A stretch of DNA of 64,000 bases from Rhizobiales bacterium GAS188 (GTDB lineage: Bacteria > Pseudomonadota > Alphaproteobacteria > Rhizobiales > Beijerinckiaceae): contig FNSS01000001.1 in the NCBI GenBank assembly GCA_900104855.1, forward strand, positions 5,146,001-5,210,000, in the 5' to 3' direction. Of the stretch, positions 25,627 through 36,415 are shown piece by piece (position 1 is the stretch's first letter; the number at the start of each line of letters is the position of its first letter). The notes under the pieces are model-generated. The model had not been told where the DNA came from. It searched no databases and saw only the letters and a program-made list of their open reading frames with translations. Made by a program: the position numbers and the translations under genes.

Positions 25627-26859
25627 TCAGATCCCGACCTTGCGCCGCCGCTGCGCCAGGGTGCGCAGGCGCAAGGCGTTGAGCTTGATGAAGCCTTCGG
25701 CGTCGCGATGGTCATAGGCGACGGCGCCTTCCTCGAAGGTGACGAGCTCCTTGTCGTAGAGCGAATAAGGGCTTTCGCGTCCGATCACCCAGGCCGAGCC
25801 CTTATAGAGCTTGAGCCTGACGCGCCCGGTCACCGCGCCCTGGCTCTTGTCGATGAGGGCTTGCAGCATCTCGCGCTCGGGCGAGAACCAGAAACCGTTA
25901 TAGATGAGCTCGGCATATTTCGGCATGATCTCATCCTTGAGATGGGCCGCGCCGCGATCGAGCGTGATGCTCTCGATGCCGCGATGCGCCTGCAGCAGGA
26001 TGGTGCCGCCGGGCGTCTCGTACATGCCGCGCGACTTCATGCCGACGAAGCGGTTCTCGACCAGGTCGAGCCGCCCGATGCCGTTGGCGCGGCCGAGCTC
26101 GTTGAGCTTGGCGAGCAAGGTCGCCGGCGACAGCTTCTGGCCGTCGACTGCCACGGCATCGCCCTTGTCGAAATCGATGCTGATGACGGTCGGCGTGTCC
26201 GGGGCCGCCTCCGGTCCGAGCGTGCGCGAATAGACATAGTCCGGCACCTCGTTCGCCGGGTCCTCCAGCACCAAGCCCTCGGAGGAGGTGTGCAGCAGGT
26301 TGGCGTCGACCGAGAACGGGGCCTCGCCGCGCTTGTCCTTGGCGATCGGGATCTGGTTCCTCTCGGCGAAATCGAGAAGGGCGGTACGGCTCGTCAGGTC
26401 CCATTCGCGCCAGGGGGCGATCACCGTGACGTCGGGCTTGAGCGCATAATAGGCGAGCTCGAAGCGCACCTGGTCATTGCCCTTGCCGGTCGAGCCATGT
26501 GCCACGGCATCGGCGCCGACCTTCTCGGCGATCTCGATCTGCTTCTTGGCGATCAGCGGGCGCGCCACCGAGGTGCCCAAGAGATAGAGGCCCTCATATT
26601 GAGCATTGGCGCGGAACATCGGGAAGACGTAGTCGCGCACGAATTCCTCGCGCACATCCTCGATGAAGATGTTCTCGGGCTTGATGCCGAGGAGCTCCGC
26701 CTTCTTTCGCGCCGGCCCCAATTCCTCGCCCTGGCCGAGATCGGCCGTGAAGGTCACGACCTCGCAGCCATAGGTGGTCTGCAGCCATTTGAGGATGATC
26801 GAGGTGTCGAGCCCGCCCGAATAGGCGAGCACGACCTTCTTCACTGCTTTGCGATTCAT
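25627..26859 (-). CDS. argG: Argininosuccinate synthase
   Basis: A 410-aa cytoplasmic enzyme that joins citrulline and aspartate with ATP to form argininosuccinate, the penultimate step of arginine synthesis. The N-terminal PP-loop is [16 protein letters not shown]. Other signatures are [41 protein letters not shown] and [27 protein letters not shown]. Length and motifs are those of the standard bacterial type 1 enzyme. It is monocistronic here, divergent from the SLOG-like membrane protein gene across 38 bp. Confidence 0.98.
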   Translation of the reverse strand: MNRKAVKKVVLAYSGGLDTSIILKWLQTTYGCEVVTFTADLGQGEELGPARKKAELLGIKPENIFIEDVREEFVRDYVFPMFRANAQYEGLYLLGTSVARPLIAKKQIEIAEKVGADAVAHGSTGKGNDQVRFELAYYALKPDVTVIAPWREWDLTSRTALLDFAERNQIPIAKDKRGEAPFSVDANLLHTSSEGLVLEDPANEVPDYVYSRTLGPEAAPDTPTVISIDFDKGDAVAVDGQKLSPATLLAKLNELGRANGIGRLDLVENRFVGMKSRGMYETPGGTILLQAHRGIESITLDRGAAHLKDEIMPKYAELIYNGFWFSPEREMLQALIDKSQGAVTGRVRLKLYKGSAWVIGRESPYSLYDKELVTFEEGAVAYDHRDAEGFIKLNALRLRTLAQRRRKVGI

Positions 26860-26897
26860 GAGACGCCATTTCCGGTTTATGCGCCGCGCTTCTACTC

Positions 26898-28649
26898 ATG
26901 CCGGCGCCGCGGACGCAAGCTTGCCAACACCTGGCGCGGCTTGACGCGGGCTCGCCGCGAGCTTTGATAAGCACGATCGAACAGCCTCTCGGGGATCGCG
27001 CCGCCGTGGACGAATTTCTCGACACAGTGCCCCGTCCGCGCGCCGTGATCCATGTGGCGCTCGCCGGGCTGACCCCGTCGCCTGATCCTAAGACATTGGA
27101 TACGCTTGCGAATATATTCGCGGCGCTGATGGAGGCGGGGCGCTTGGCGCCGCGACGCTGGGACGACATCTATGCGGCGGGCGATCCTGTGGTGCGGCTC
27201 TTGGCCGAGGCCGGAACCTCGCTCGCGGCGCCCGTCCTCGATCTCGCAAAGGCGCGTGGGCTTAGCGTCGTCGCGACGCAGAGGGGGGAAGAGGAGGTGC
27301 TCGAGGATTGCGACTGCCTCCTCCTGGTGGATGCTGGCGCCGCGGACGATGCTCACGCCGTGGATTTGGATCCGCGCTCGCGCCGGGCGCTGGCGCGCGA
27401 GCGCCCGGTCATCCTGGCGCTGCCTCGAGGCGGCTCTGCGCCGCTGCTCCTCGTGCCGCTGCCCGACGAATTCGGCCTCGACGCGCAACGGCCGATCGCT
27501 GCGAGCCGCGAGACGCCGACGCCGCAGATCCTGGCTGCGCTTCTTCTCGCTCCGCCGGCCAGGCATGGCGCCAGAACCCATCTCGCCGCCTATCTGGAGG
27601 AAGGGCCGCCGCGCGCATCGAGCCGCGCCGAATATGATCTGTTGATGCGCGTCCTCGGTCCACCGTCGAGGCGCCGCCGCGCTCCCGCGCCTGAGCCCTG
27701 GGACAGCGCCTGCGCCATCCTCCGGGACAGCGCCGGCTGGGTGACGCAGCTCAAACGCCATCACGACATCGCCGACGGCCACGCCCTTCATTACGGCGAG
27801 AAATGGCGCAGCGCCCTCGTGACCCGCTCCTTCCTGCTCCTGATCTCGATCGTGGTGCTCGGGCTGATCGGCATGCTCAACCAGGATTTGAGCCTCGTCA
27901 CCATGCCGTTGCAGGCAGTGACGGCCGGCTTTATCTTCTTCGACCGTTGGCGCGCCCTGCGCGGTGAATGGCAGCGCCGCTGGCTTGAATATCGCGTGTT
28001 GGCCGAGCGGCTGCGCTGCCTGCGCTATCTGCGGCTGGCGGGCGTCGCCGATGCCGAAGGTGCGGCAAAGCGGCCCACCGACTGGACCGCCTGGTACGCG
28101 ACGCGCATAGCCCGCCTCATCGGGCCTTGCGCCGCCGGCGACCCAGCTCAGGCGGACGCCGTGCTCAACCACCTGCTCCGGGCTGAGATGGCTGAGCAGA
28201 TCGATTATCACCGTTCGGCCATCCGCCGCTTCACGGCGCTCGATCTGCGCATCAGAGGCACGGCGCGCGCCCTGCTCGCGCTCACCGTCACCACCGGGGC
28301 CCTCATGTTTGCGGTATCGTTCCAATATCCGCATTTCCTGTCCTGGTCGGGCATTGCGAGCCTCGGGCTGTCTGCAGCACCCGCCATCGTCACCGGCCTC
28401 AACGCCTTTCGGGCCGAGTTCGATCTGATGCGGCTGACTGAACGTTCGGCACGCATCTTGAGTGGGCTCTCGCGGCTGTCGCGCGCCGCTCGGGCCCGCA
28501 GCCAACCCGGAGCGGCGGGCGGGGGGCAGGCCGCGACATTGGGGCTCGATCAGGCCGTGGCGCGCCGGGCGGCGGCCCTGATGCTCGACGAAGTCGCGCA
28601 ATGGCGCTTCGTGCTCGAGGCGCGCAGCGCCAGGCTCAAACGCCGTTAG
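26898..28649 (+). CDS. Putative SLOG-like domain protein with two pairs of membrane segments
   Basis: Up to 583 aa; I do not recognise it with certainty. The N-terminal part (about residues 45-180) looks like a shortened, divergent SLOG/TIR-like nucleotide-binding fold (RAVIHVALAGL, AAGDPVVRLLAEAGTS, DCDCLLLVDAG). A first membrane pair at about 312-350 (SFLLLISIVVLGLIGML) is followed by a helical stretch (WLEYRVLAERLRCLRYLRLAG). A YHRSAIRRF segment and a second pair lie at about 455-500. This order resembles SLOG-associated 2TM/SLATT-type proteins found in sensing and conflict systems. The start is uncertain: a GTG at 27006 is also possible. Confidence 0.6.
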   Translation: MPAPRTQACQHLARLDAGSPRALISTIEQPLGDRAAVDEFLDTVPRPRAVIHVALAGLTPSPDPKTLDTLANIFAALMEAGRLAPRRWDDIYAAGDPVVRLLAEAGTSLAAPVLDLAKARGLSVVATQRGEEEVLEDCDCLLLVDAGAADDAHAVDLDPRSRRALARERPVILALPRGGSAPLLLVPLPDEFGLDAQRPIAASRETPTPQILAALLLAPPARHGARTHLAAYLEEGPPRASSRAEYDLLMRVLGPPSRRRRAPAPEPWDSACAILRDSAGWVTQLKRHHDIADGHALHYGEKWRSALVTRSFLLLISIVVLGLIGMLNQDLSLVTMPLQAVTAGFIFFDRWRALRGEWQRRWLEYRVLAERLRCLRYLRLAGVADAEGAAKRPTDWTAWYATRIARLIGPCAAGDPAQADAVLNHLLRAEMAEQIDYHRSAIRRFTALDLRIRGTARALLALTVTTGALMFAVSFQYPHFLSWSGIASLGLSAAPAIVTGLNAFRAEFDLMRLTERSARILSGLSRLSRAARARSQPGAAGGGQAATLGLDQAVARRAAALMLDEVAQWRFVLEARSARLKRR

Positions 28650-29023
28650 ATCGGCATAGGTTCAGACCGAAGCGGCGCGCGCAATCCATCGCTTCGTTTG
28701 GGCGCGCCGATGGGTTCGGGCGACACCTCTCGCAGATTTCGACGAATTTCAGAATATGGGCGATCGTGTTCAGGTCATCACTGATAAGGTCGGCACTTCG
28801 CAGGAAACGATCTCTTAACAATACGAGGACATGTCGCTCAGTCCTGGTATTTGAACGTGCCACGGTCGATGTTTATTTGCCGACCAAGAATTAACCGCGT
28901 TTCCTTTCGTCTGATTTCAGTTGAGACCAAACGTCGCACCGACATTATGTTGTGTTGCGGTATGATTCGTCAAGTCGCGTTGATTCGTCTGCGTTAAGGG
29001 GGCCAATTGATGCGAGGTTCATC
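28650..29023. other. Intergenic region without recognisable gene
   Basis: 374 bp, AT-richer than its surroundings. Small ORFs here have no start context or recognisable product. It probably contains the terminator region of the SLOG-like gene and the promoter of the small secreted protein. The sequence GTTAAGGGGGCCAATTG precedes the latter. Confidence 0.5.
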
Positions 29024-29329
29024 ATGCGCAATGTCGCAGTTGCGATGCTCGCCGCCATGGGCCTGGTCTGGACCTTGCCGGCCAGCTCCCATGATTACTG
29101 GTCGAACGGGCGTCGCGTCGATCCGATGACCAAAAATCTGTGCTGTTCGGGCGCCGACACCAAGGAGCTCGACCCGTCGCTGGTAAAGGCGGAGCAGGGT
29201 GGCTTCCGGCTCATGGACACCAATGAGTTCATCCCCTTCGCGCGCGTCCAGCCTTCGCCCGACAATGCCATCTGGGTGTCACGCTGGGGCGGCACGAGCA
29301 AGTGTTTCTTCTACCCTTCGTCGTTCTAG
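29024..29329 (+). CDS. Small secreted Cys-containing protein of unknown function
   Basis: A 101-aa protein with a Sec signal (MRNVAVAMLAAMGLVWTLPA, cleavage near SSH). The mature part starts HDYWSNGRRV and has the pair CCSGADTKEL, FARVQPSPDNAIWVS and a C-terminal CFFYP. Small proteins with this HDYW/CC/CFF pattern occur in Hyphomicrobiales, and their function is unknown. The two paired cysteines and the C-terminal cysteine suggest disulfides in the periplasm. ATG 29024 is chosen because it starts the signal peptide. Confidence 0.7.
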   Translation: MRNVAVAMLAAMGLVWTLPASSHDYWSNGRRVDPMTKNLCCSGADTKELDPSLVKAEQGGFRLMDTNEFIPFARVQPSPDNAIWVSRWGGTSKCFFYPSSF

Positions 29330-29434
29330 TACTGGCATTTATTGTGTATAATCCGACACGGGGCCGGATCCGCCTAGTTGCGTGATGGGAACTTCAAATT
29401 CACCACATCAGGGCGTTGCATTCCGCGCATCACC

Positions 29435-30694
29435 TCATCGGCGCACCACGCCCATCCCCTTCAAGGTGAGCTCCGCCTCGATGAGCTGGCGGGCCGCAGC
29501 GTTCTGCAGCTCGAATTCGATATCGATCGCCGTGGTCTTGGCGAAGGGCGAGGCGAAGACACGGTCATGCCAGACCTCGACGATATTGCCGCCATGCTTG
29601 GCAATGATCGAGGCGATGTCGGCGAGCTGGCCGGCAGCGTCGAGCGTCGTCACGGTGAGCCGCACCAGCCGCCCGCGCCGGGCGAGCGAGCGATGCAGCA
29701 CCGAGACCAGGAGCTGCAAATCGATATTGCCGCCACAAAGCACGGCCCCGACCTTGCGGCCGGCGAACAGCTCGGGCCTCGCCCGGATCGCCGCGACGCC
29801 TGCCGCTCCTGCTCCCTCCGTCAAGGTCTTCTCGATCTCGAGCAGCAAGGTCACGGCGTCCTCGATCGCCGGTTCCGGGACGACCAGCATCTCGTCGACA
29901 TGCAGGCGCGCGATCTCACGGGTGAGGCGGCCCGGCTCCTTGACGGCGATGCCCTCGGCGACCGAGGGGCCGCCAGAGACCGCATTGCCGGCGACGCCGA
30001 GCAGGCCCGCCATCCCGGAATAGAGCTCGGTCTGCACGCCGACCACGCGGATCGAGGGCTTCATCGCCTTGGCGGCCGTGGCGATGCCGCCGATCAGGCC
30101 GCCACCGCCGACCGGCACCACCAGCATCTCGAGCTCGGGCACCTGTTCGAGCATCTCGATGCCGGCCGTGCCCTGGCCCGCGATGACCGCCGGATCATCG
30201 AAGGGATGCACCAGGATCAGGCCGCGCTCGGCGATCAGGCCGGGGATCAGCTCGGCCGCGTCGGCGAAAGTCTTGCCGTGCATGATCACCTCGGCGCCGA
30301 AGTCGCGGGCGCCGGAGGCCTTCACCACTGGCGCCGTGACCGGCATGACGATGGTCGCTTTGACGCCGACCCGGCGGGCGTGAAAGGCGAGCGCCAGCGC
30401 ATGATTGCCCGCCGAGACCGCGACCACGCCCTTGGCGCGTTCCTCAGGGGTCAGCAGGAGCAGCTTGTTCAGCGCCCCTCGCTCCTTGAAGGAGGCGGTG
30501 AAGTGGAGGTTCTCGAATTTCAGCCACAGCTCGCAGCCGAGCATTTCCGACAAGGTGCGCGATTGCAGGAAGGGCGTCGGCGGAATGACCGGGCGGATAC
30601 GCTGCTCAGCGGCGCGGATATCGGCAAGGGTCGGCAGGGCGAGGGTCGGTGGGACTTGGGTCGGCAGGATTTGGGTCGGTGGGACTTGGGACAT
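29435..30694 (-). CDS. ilvA: Threonine ammonia-lyase (threonine dehydratase)
   Basis: A 419-aa PLP enzyme converting threonine to 2-oxobutanoate and ammonia, either for isoleucine synthesis or catabolically. The Schiff-base Lys is in TASFKERGALNKLL and the PLP phosphate loop is VPVGGGGLIGGIAT. A C-terminal ACT-like domain is present (about residues 340-419: RLVRLTVTTLDAAGQLADIA), which is the short, single-ACT form. ATG 30694 (MSQVPPT) is taken as the start. Residues 3-22 come from a 15-bp tandem array, and the fold begins at LADIRAAEQRI. Confidence 0.9.
   Translation of the reverse strand: MSQVPPTQILPTQVPPTLALPTLADIRAAEQRIRPVIPPTPFLQSRTLSEMLGCELWLKFENLHFTASFKERGALNKLLLLTPEERAKGVVAVSAGNHALALAFHARRVGVKATIVMPVTAPVVKASGARDFGAEVIMHGKTFADAAELIPGLIAERGLILVHPFDDPAVIAGQGTAGIEMLEQVPELEMLVVPVGGGGLIGGIATAAKAMKPSIRVVGVQTELYSGMAGLLGVAGNAVSGGPSVAEGIAVKEPGRLTREIARLHVDEMLVVPEPAIEDAVTLLLEIEKTLTEGAGAAGVAAIRARPELFAGRKVGAVLCGGNIDLQLLVSVLHRSLARRGRLVRLTVTTLDAAGQLADIASIIAKHGGNIVEVWHDRVFASPFAKTTAIDIEFELQNAAARQLIEAELTLKGMGVVRR
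30631..30690. repeat. Tandem array, 4 x 15 bp, in the 5' end of ilvA
   Basis: Units 30631-30645, 30646-30660, 30661-30675 and 30676-30690. The second and fourth units are identical. They encode QVPPT, QILPT, QVPPT and LALPT in the protein's order. Confidence 0.92.
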
Positions 30695-31025
30695 CGCGTG
30701 ACGGCGCTCCAACACGGGCGCCTCACTTACACCAGTATCTATTTTCACTGAAGCGGTGCCTCTCACCTCGCCCCCGCTTGCGCGGCGAAGGGCCAGGCGA
30801 TTGTCGCCGAGAGCTCCGATATGGCAAGGTCACAATCTTGCTGTTGAAAGGTGTCGCGATCCTGGCCCCTCGGCGTCGACGCTGAATGTCGCGCCGCGGA
30901 ATGCGAGGACAGATCGAGGCGCTCGTCGCCATTGCGGCGCGAGACGCATCCATGCCGCCGTCTGAGCCTGAATTTCGATATGCCGACCTTGCCGGTCTCG
31001 TTTCGCCCATCAAAGGAGCAATGTC

Positions 31026-32492
31026 ATGCACGCACGACGTCTTCTTGCCGCGGCTGCCCTGTCGGCGCTGGCTACCGTCCCGGCGCTCGCCGACACAGCA
31101 ACGAGCGAAGGCGCCAAAGCGCTCGGCGGCAGCCTCGCAGCTTATTTCGGCCAGTCCGTTCTCGATCGAGGCATCGTCGCCGTGGCGCCGAAGGGGGAGG
31201 CTTATGAAGTCACCTTGGACGCCCAGCCTGCGCTCGATGCGCTGAAGCTCGCGCCCGACAGTTTGCGGATCGGCCGTTGGTCCTTCCTCGTCGCACCGGC
31301 GCCGGATGGCAAATGGAAGGTCAATTCGGAGAGCTTCCCAAACATTTCTCTGCATCTCCTCCTCCCGCAAGGAGAGTTGACGGAGGCAATCACTGTGGAC
31401 GCCCCGCATCTCGATGGGCTCTATGACCCACGCCTCGGCGCCTTCGAGAGCTTCCGCAACAGTTTTGACGCCATTGGCGTCACCGGCAAGGTCCAAGGCA
31501 TGGACCTCGATCTGCGCATGTCGCAATTGCTGGTCGAATCGCATGGGGCGGCGGCGGGCGACGAGGCGGTCACGATCGGAATCCACCAGACGATCAAGAG
31601 CATGGTGGAGACGCTCAAGATGGAGGCGCCCGCCAAGCCGGGCGCGCCGGCCACGCCTCCGATCAACATCACTTATGATTTCGGCGCGTCGACAGGCGAT
31701 GCTACGCTCGAAGCTGTGCGCGCCAAGGGGCTGCTCGGGCTTTGGGCCTTCCTGGTCGCCGAGGGGGCTGAGGGAATGGCGGAGCACCAGGATGAATTGA
31801 AGGGCAAGCTTCGCGCGACGCTGCCCTTGTGGAAGAATCTCAAAGCAAGCGCGCAGGTCGCAGACTTCGCTGCCCGCACCCCGTTCGGCACCTTCGCGAT
31901 GAAATCGCTGGCCGAAACGTTGGGATTGAGCGGCCTCACCCAGCAAGGCGCCGCCGAGTTCGGCTTCAAGATCGACGGCCTGAGCTTGGCATCGCCGCTC
32001 CTCCCCGCCTGGAGCTCGCTGCTCGTCCCGTCCGCCCTCGACCTTGATCTCAGCGTCTCGGTCGCCGATCTCGACAAGATCGCCGCTCTCATGATCGATG
32101 ATTTCGATCTCAAGGCCGACCCTCCCTTGTCCGAGGCCGCGCAGGCCGGGATCGCAGCTACGCTGCTGACCGGGGAGCCGAAGCTGAGGATCGCGCCCGG
32201 CCATCTCGTGTCGCCCGGTTATGCCCTTGCATTCGAGGGGGAATTCAACTTGGCTTCGCCCAAGCCCACCGGCCGGATCACGATCGAGGCCGAAGGGCTC
32301 GACAAGACCCTGGCGGGGCTCAAGGAAGCCGGGAAGAGCGATGCGCGGGCGCAGCAGGCCGCGGCGTCCATCGCCTTCGCGACGGGTCTCGCCAAGCCCG
32401 GCGCCGACAGCAAGCTCGTCTGGGCGATCGATTTCGGGCCCGATGGAGTGCCGACAATCAACGGGCAGAGGCTGGGCCCGCCCGCCAAATAG
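31026..32492 (+). CDS. Periplasmic protein of unknown function (possibly DUF2125-like)
   Basis: A 488-aa protein with a clear Sec signal (MHARRLLAAAALSALATVPA, cleavage after ALA). The start is supported by AAGGAG upstream of ATG 31026. The mature part has no membrane segment and consists of beta-rich stretches with repeated short LDLDL / VADLDKI patterns. The C-terminus reads KLVWAIDFGPDGVPTINGQR, which resembles the end of DUF2125-type proteins; this assignment is weak. No operon partner is evident, since guaB follows 161 bp later. Confidence 0.6.
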   Translation: MHARRLLAAAALSALATVPALADTATSEGAKALGGSLAAYFGQSVLDRGIVAVAPKGEAYEVTLDAQPALDALKLAPDSLRIGRWSFLVAPAPDGKWKVNSESFPNISLHLLLPQGELTEAITVDAPHLDGLYDPRLGAFESFRNSFDAIGVTGKVQGMDLDLRMSQLLVESHGAAAGDEAVTIGIHQTIKSMVETLKMEAPAKPGAPATPPINITYDFGASTGDATLEAVRAKGLLGLWAFLVAEGAEGMAEHQDELKGKLRATLPLWKNLKASAQVADFAARTPFGTFAMKSLAETLGLSGLTQQGAAEFGFKIDGLSLASPLLPAWSSLLVPSALDLDLSVSVADLDKIAALMIDDFDLKADPPLSEAAQAGIAATLLTGEPKLRIAPGHLVSPGYALAFEGEFNLASPKPTGRITIEAEGLDKTLAGLKEAGKSDARAQQAAASIAFATGLAKPGADSKLVWAIDFGPDGVPTINGQRLGPPAK

Positions 32493-32539
32493 ATCGCATC
32501 GCGGCTCGCATGGGTGCCCCGCCGCAATTGCGGCGCTAG

Positions 32540-34240
<1,701 letters not shown>

Positions 34241-34245
34241 GCAGG

Positions 34246-34596
34246 ATGCAGCTCGCACGGTCCGTCGCGGATCTCATTGCAGAGAATGTCTTGTCGGAGG
34301 AGAGCTCGGCCAGCCTCGCGACGCCCGCCAATCTGCGCCTCGGGCGTGAGATCGCGGCGAGCGGCGGGGTGGAACTCATCGAGTCCGGGCCGCTGCGCGT
34401 CGTCGCCAAGGTCACGGGCGGGCAGCGACGCACCGTGGCGCTTGACGCGGTCGAGAAGCGGCTGCGCTTTACCTGCACCTGCACGAGCCGTGCGGATTTG
34501 TTCTGCAAGCACTTGGTCGCCGCGGCGATCGTGACCGTCGCAAGGGCTCCCGCCCGGTCCCGGGCAGCCGATCGTCCGAAGCCGTATTTGGCATGA
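34246..34596 (+). CDS. Small SWIM zinc-finger protein
   Basis: A 116-aa protein. Residues about 82-100 (FTCTCTSRADLFCKHLVAAA) carry the CxCx(n)CxH pattern of the SWIM zinc-binding domain, which binds DNA or protein partners. Nothing else is recognisable in the rest. It begins 5 bp after guaB and is probably cotranslated with it. Its length is far below that of SWIM domains in SNF2-type or transposase proteins, so it would act alone or with a partner not evident here. Confidence 0.7.
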   Translation: MQLARSVADLIAENVLSEESSASLATPANLRLGREIAASGGVELIESGPLRVVAKVTGGQRRTVALDAVEKRLRFTCTCTSRADLFCKHLVAAAIVTVARAPARSRAADRPKPYLA

Positions 34597-34657
34597 ACAT
34601 CGTGGCGATGCCATCCTGCCGCATCATCTAGACCGGTCGAGCCAGGCGGAGTCCCAA

Positions 34658-35077
34658 ATGTCCCTGCAAGCCGTCCTCCTGCCACTTTTCGTCCAGGTGG
34701 CGTTGACCTTCGGCCTGCTTCTCTGGTTTGCGCCCTTGCGGGCGCAGACCTTGAGCAGCAAGGAGGTGCATCCGCGCGACATTGCGCTCGGCCAGAAGGC
34801 GTGGCCCGAACGCATTCAGCAGATCGGCAATTGCTTCCAGAACCAGTTCGAGCTGCCGGTCCTCTTCTACGTGCTGGTGATCCTCGCCATCATCGCCCGC
34901 AAGGACGACCTCGCCTTCGTGATCCTCTCATGGATCTTCGTGGCGAGCCGTTTCCTGCACGCCTTTATCCATACGGGCTCGAATGTCGTGCGCCTGCGCG
35001 GCCTCGTCTATAGCGTCGGGGCCATCGTCCTCATCGTCATGTGGATCATGGTCGCCATCCGCGTGCTCATCGCGTAA
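34658..35077 (+). CDS. MAPEG-family membrane protein
   Basis: A 139-aa integral membrane protein with four hydrophobic segments (the first is LLPLFVQVALTFGLLLWFAP). The MAPEG hallmark FQNQFELPVLFYVLVILAI sits in the second segment, followed by FVASRFLHAFIHTGSNVVRLR. Eukaryotic relatives act on glutathione and eicosanoids; the role of bacterial members is generally unknown. It lies between the SWIM gene and the rRNA methyltransferase, all on the same strand. Confidence 0.88.
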   Translation: MSLQAVLLPLFVQVALTFGLLLWFAPLRAQTLSSKEVHPRDIALGQKAWPERIQQIGNCFQNQFELPVLFYVLVILAIIARKDDLAFVILSWIFVASRFLHAFIHTGSNVVRLRGLVYSVGAIVLIVMWIMVAIRVLIA

Positions 35078-35087
35078 TGACCGACCC

Positions 35088-36401
35088 GTGACGCCTTCCG
35101 CCCGCCTTTCCGCCGCGATCGAGGTCCTCGACGATATCGCGGCACGCCGCAGGCCGGCCGCCGATGCGCTGAAGGATTTCGGCCTGGCGCGCCGCTTCGC
35201 CGGCTCGAAGGATCGCGCCGCCATCGCGAGCCTCGTCTATGACGTGCTCAGGCGCAAGGCTTCGGCCGCCTGGATCATGGGGTTCGAGCGGGTCGAGGAG
35301 GCGCCGCCGCGCGCCGTCCTGCTCGCTGCGTTGCGTCTCGGGCGCCGCATGAGCGTCGATGCGCTGGCGGCCTTGTGCGACGGCTCGCGCTTCGCGCCGC
35401 CACCGCTATCGGCGCAGGAGCGCGCCCGGCTCGAGGCCGGCGCGACAGCGCTCGCGAACGCACCGCTCCATGTCGCCGGTGATTTCCCGGAATGGCTCTC
35501 CCCGTCCTTGCAGGGCGAGTTCGGCGACGATCTCGTGAACGAGATGCAGGCACTGGCGCAGCGCGCGCCGCTCGATCTGCGCGTCAATGCGTTGAAAGGG
35601 CGGCGCGACGAGGCCATGGCGGCCTTGGCGCATCTTCGCCCGGAGGCGACGCCTCATTCCGCGCTCGGCCTGCGCCTGCCGCATGGCGAGGATGGGCGCG
35701 GCCCTTCGATGCAGTCCGAGCCTGCCTTCCTCGACGGTCTGGTCGAGATCCAGGACGAGGGATCGCAGCTCGTCTCGCTGCTGGCAGCCGCAAAGCCCGG
35801 CGAGACCGTCATCGATCTCTGCGCCGGCGGCGGCGGCAAGACGCTCGCGCTTGCCGCCATGATGGGCAGTGAAGGGCGCATCTTCGCGACCGATGGCGAT
35901 CAGCGACGGCTCGCGCCGATCCATGCGCGGCTACAGCGCGCCGGCGTCCGCAATGTCGAGGTCCGCACGCCGCGCGGGCGCGCGCACGAGCCGCTCGCCG
36001 GTCTCGAAGGGCAGGCCGATCTCGTCCTGGTCGACGCACCCTGCACCGGGGTCGGCACCTGGCGGCGCAACCCCGATGCCAAATGGCGCATCCGGCCGGG
36101 GAGCCTCGCGGAGCGCTTGAAGGAGCAGGATGCGGTGCTGGCTCGGGCGGCGCAATTCGTGAAGCGAGGCGGGCGCATCGCCTACATCACCTGCTCGCTG
36201 CTGCCGCAGGAGAATGATGCGCGCCTCCTGGCATTCATGGAGCGGCAGACGGGCTGGCGGTGCCTGCCGCAAGCGGAGCTCGCCGCCGCCATGCCGCAAC
36301 TTGCCGGGTTCGGGTCGCGTGGCGGTGCCGGCCTCCTCGTGACGCCGGCGCGCACCGGCACCGACGGCTTCTTCTTCAGCGTGCTCGCCGCCGCCGGCTG
36401 A
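35088..36401 (+). CDS. RsmB/NOP-family rRNA cytosine-C5 methyltransferase
   Basis: A 437-aa SAM-dependent RNA methyltransferase. The N-terminal NusB-like domain (about residues 1-130) is followed by the catalytic domain: SAM motif VIDLCAGGGGKTLALAA, motif IV Cys in VDAPCTGVGTWRRNP and motif VI catalytic Cys in YITCSLLPQEN. The start is probably GTG 35088, 10 bp after the MAPEG stop; the ORF upstream overlaps MAPEG in another frame. The order guaB to RsmB-type gene is common in alphaproteobacteria. The target is likely a 16S rRNA cytosine such as C967, by family. Confidence 0.88.
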   Translation: MTPSARLSAAIEVLDDIAARRRPAADALKDFGLARRFAGSKDRAAIASLVYDVLRRKASAAWIMGFERVEEAPPRAVLLAALRLGRRMSVDALAALCDGSRFAPPPLSAQERARLEAGATALANAPLHVAGDFPEWLSPSLQGEFGDDLVNEMQALAQRAPLDLRVNALKGRRDEAMAALAHLRPEATPHSALGLRLPHGEDGRGPSMQSEPAFLDGLVEIQDEGSQLVSLLAAAKPGETVIDLCAGGGGKTLALAAMMGSEGRIFATDGDQRRLAPIHARLQRAGVRNVEVRTPRGRAHEPLAGLEGQADLVLVDAPCTGVGTWRRNPDAKWRIRPGSLAERLKEQDAVLARAAQFVKRGGRIAYITCSLLPQENDARLLAFMERQTGWRCLPQAELAAAMPQLAGFGSRGGAGLLVTPARTGTDGFFFSVLAAAG

Positions 36402-36415
36402 GCCGCCGAGCGTCT

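Noticed and set aside
28601-28894. Small ORFs in the gap after the SLOG-like gene
   Set aside because: They overlap the end of the preceding gene or lack start context, and no homologous pattern is recognisable.
30631-30690. Short arrays considered as CRISPR
   Set aside because: Units of 15-19 bp are directly adjacent with no spacers and are mostly coding. No cas gene is present.
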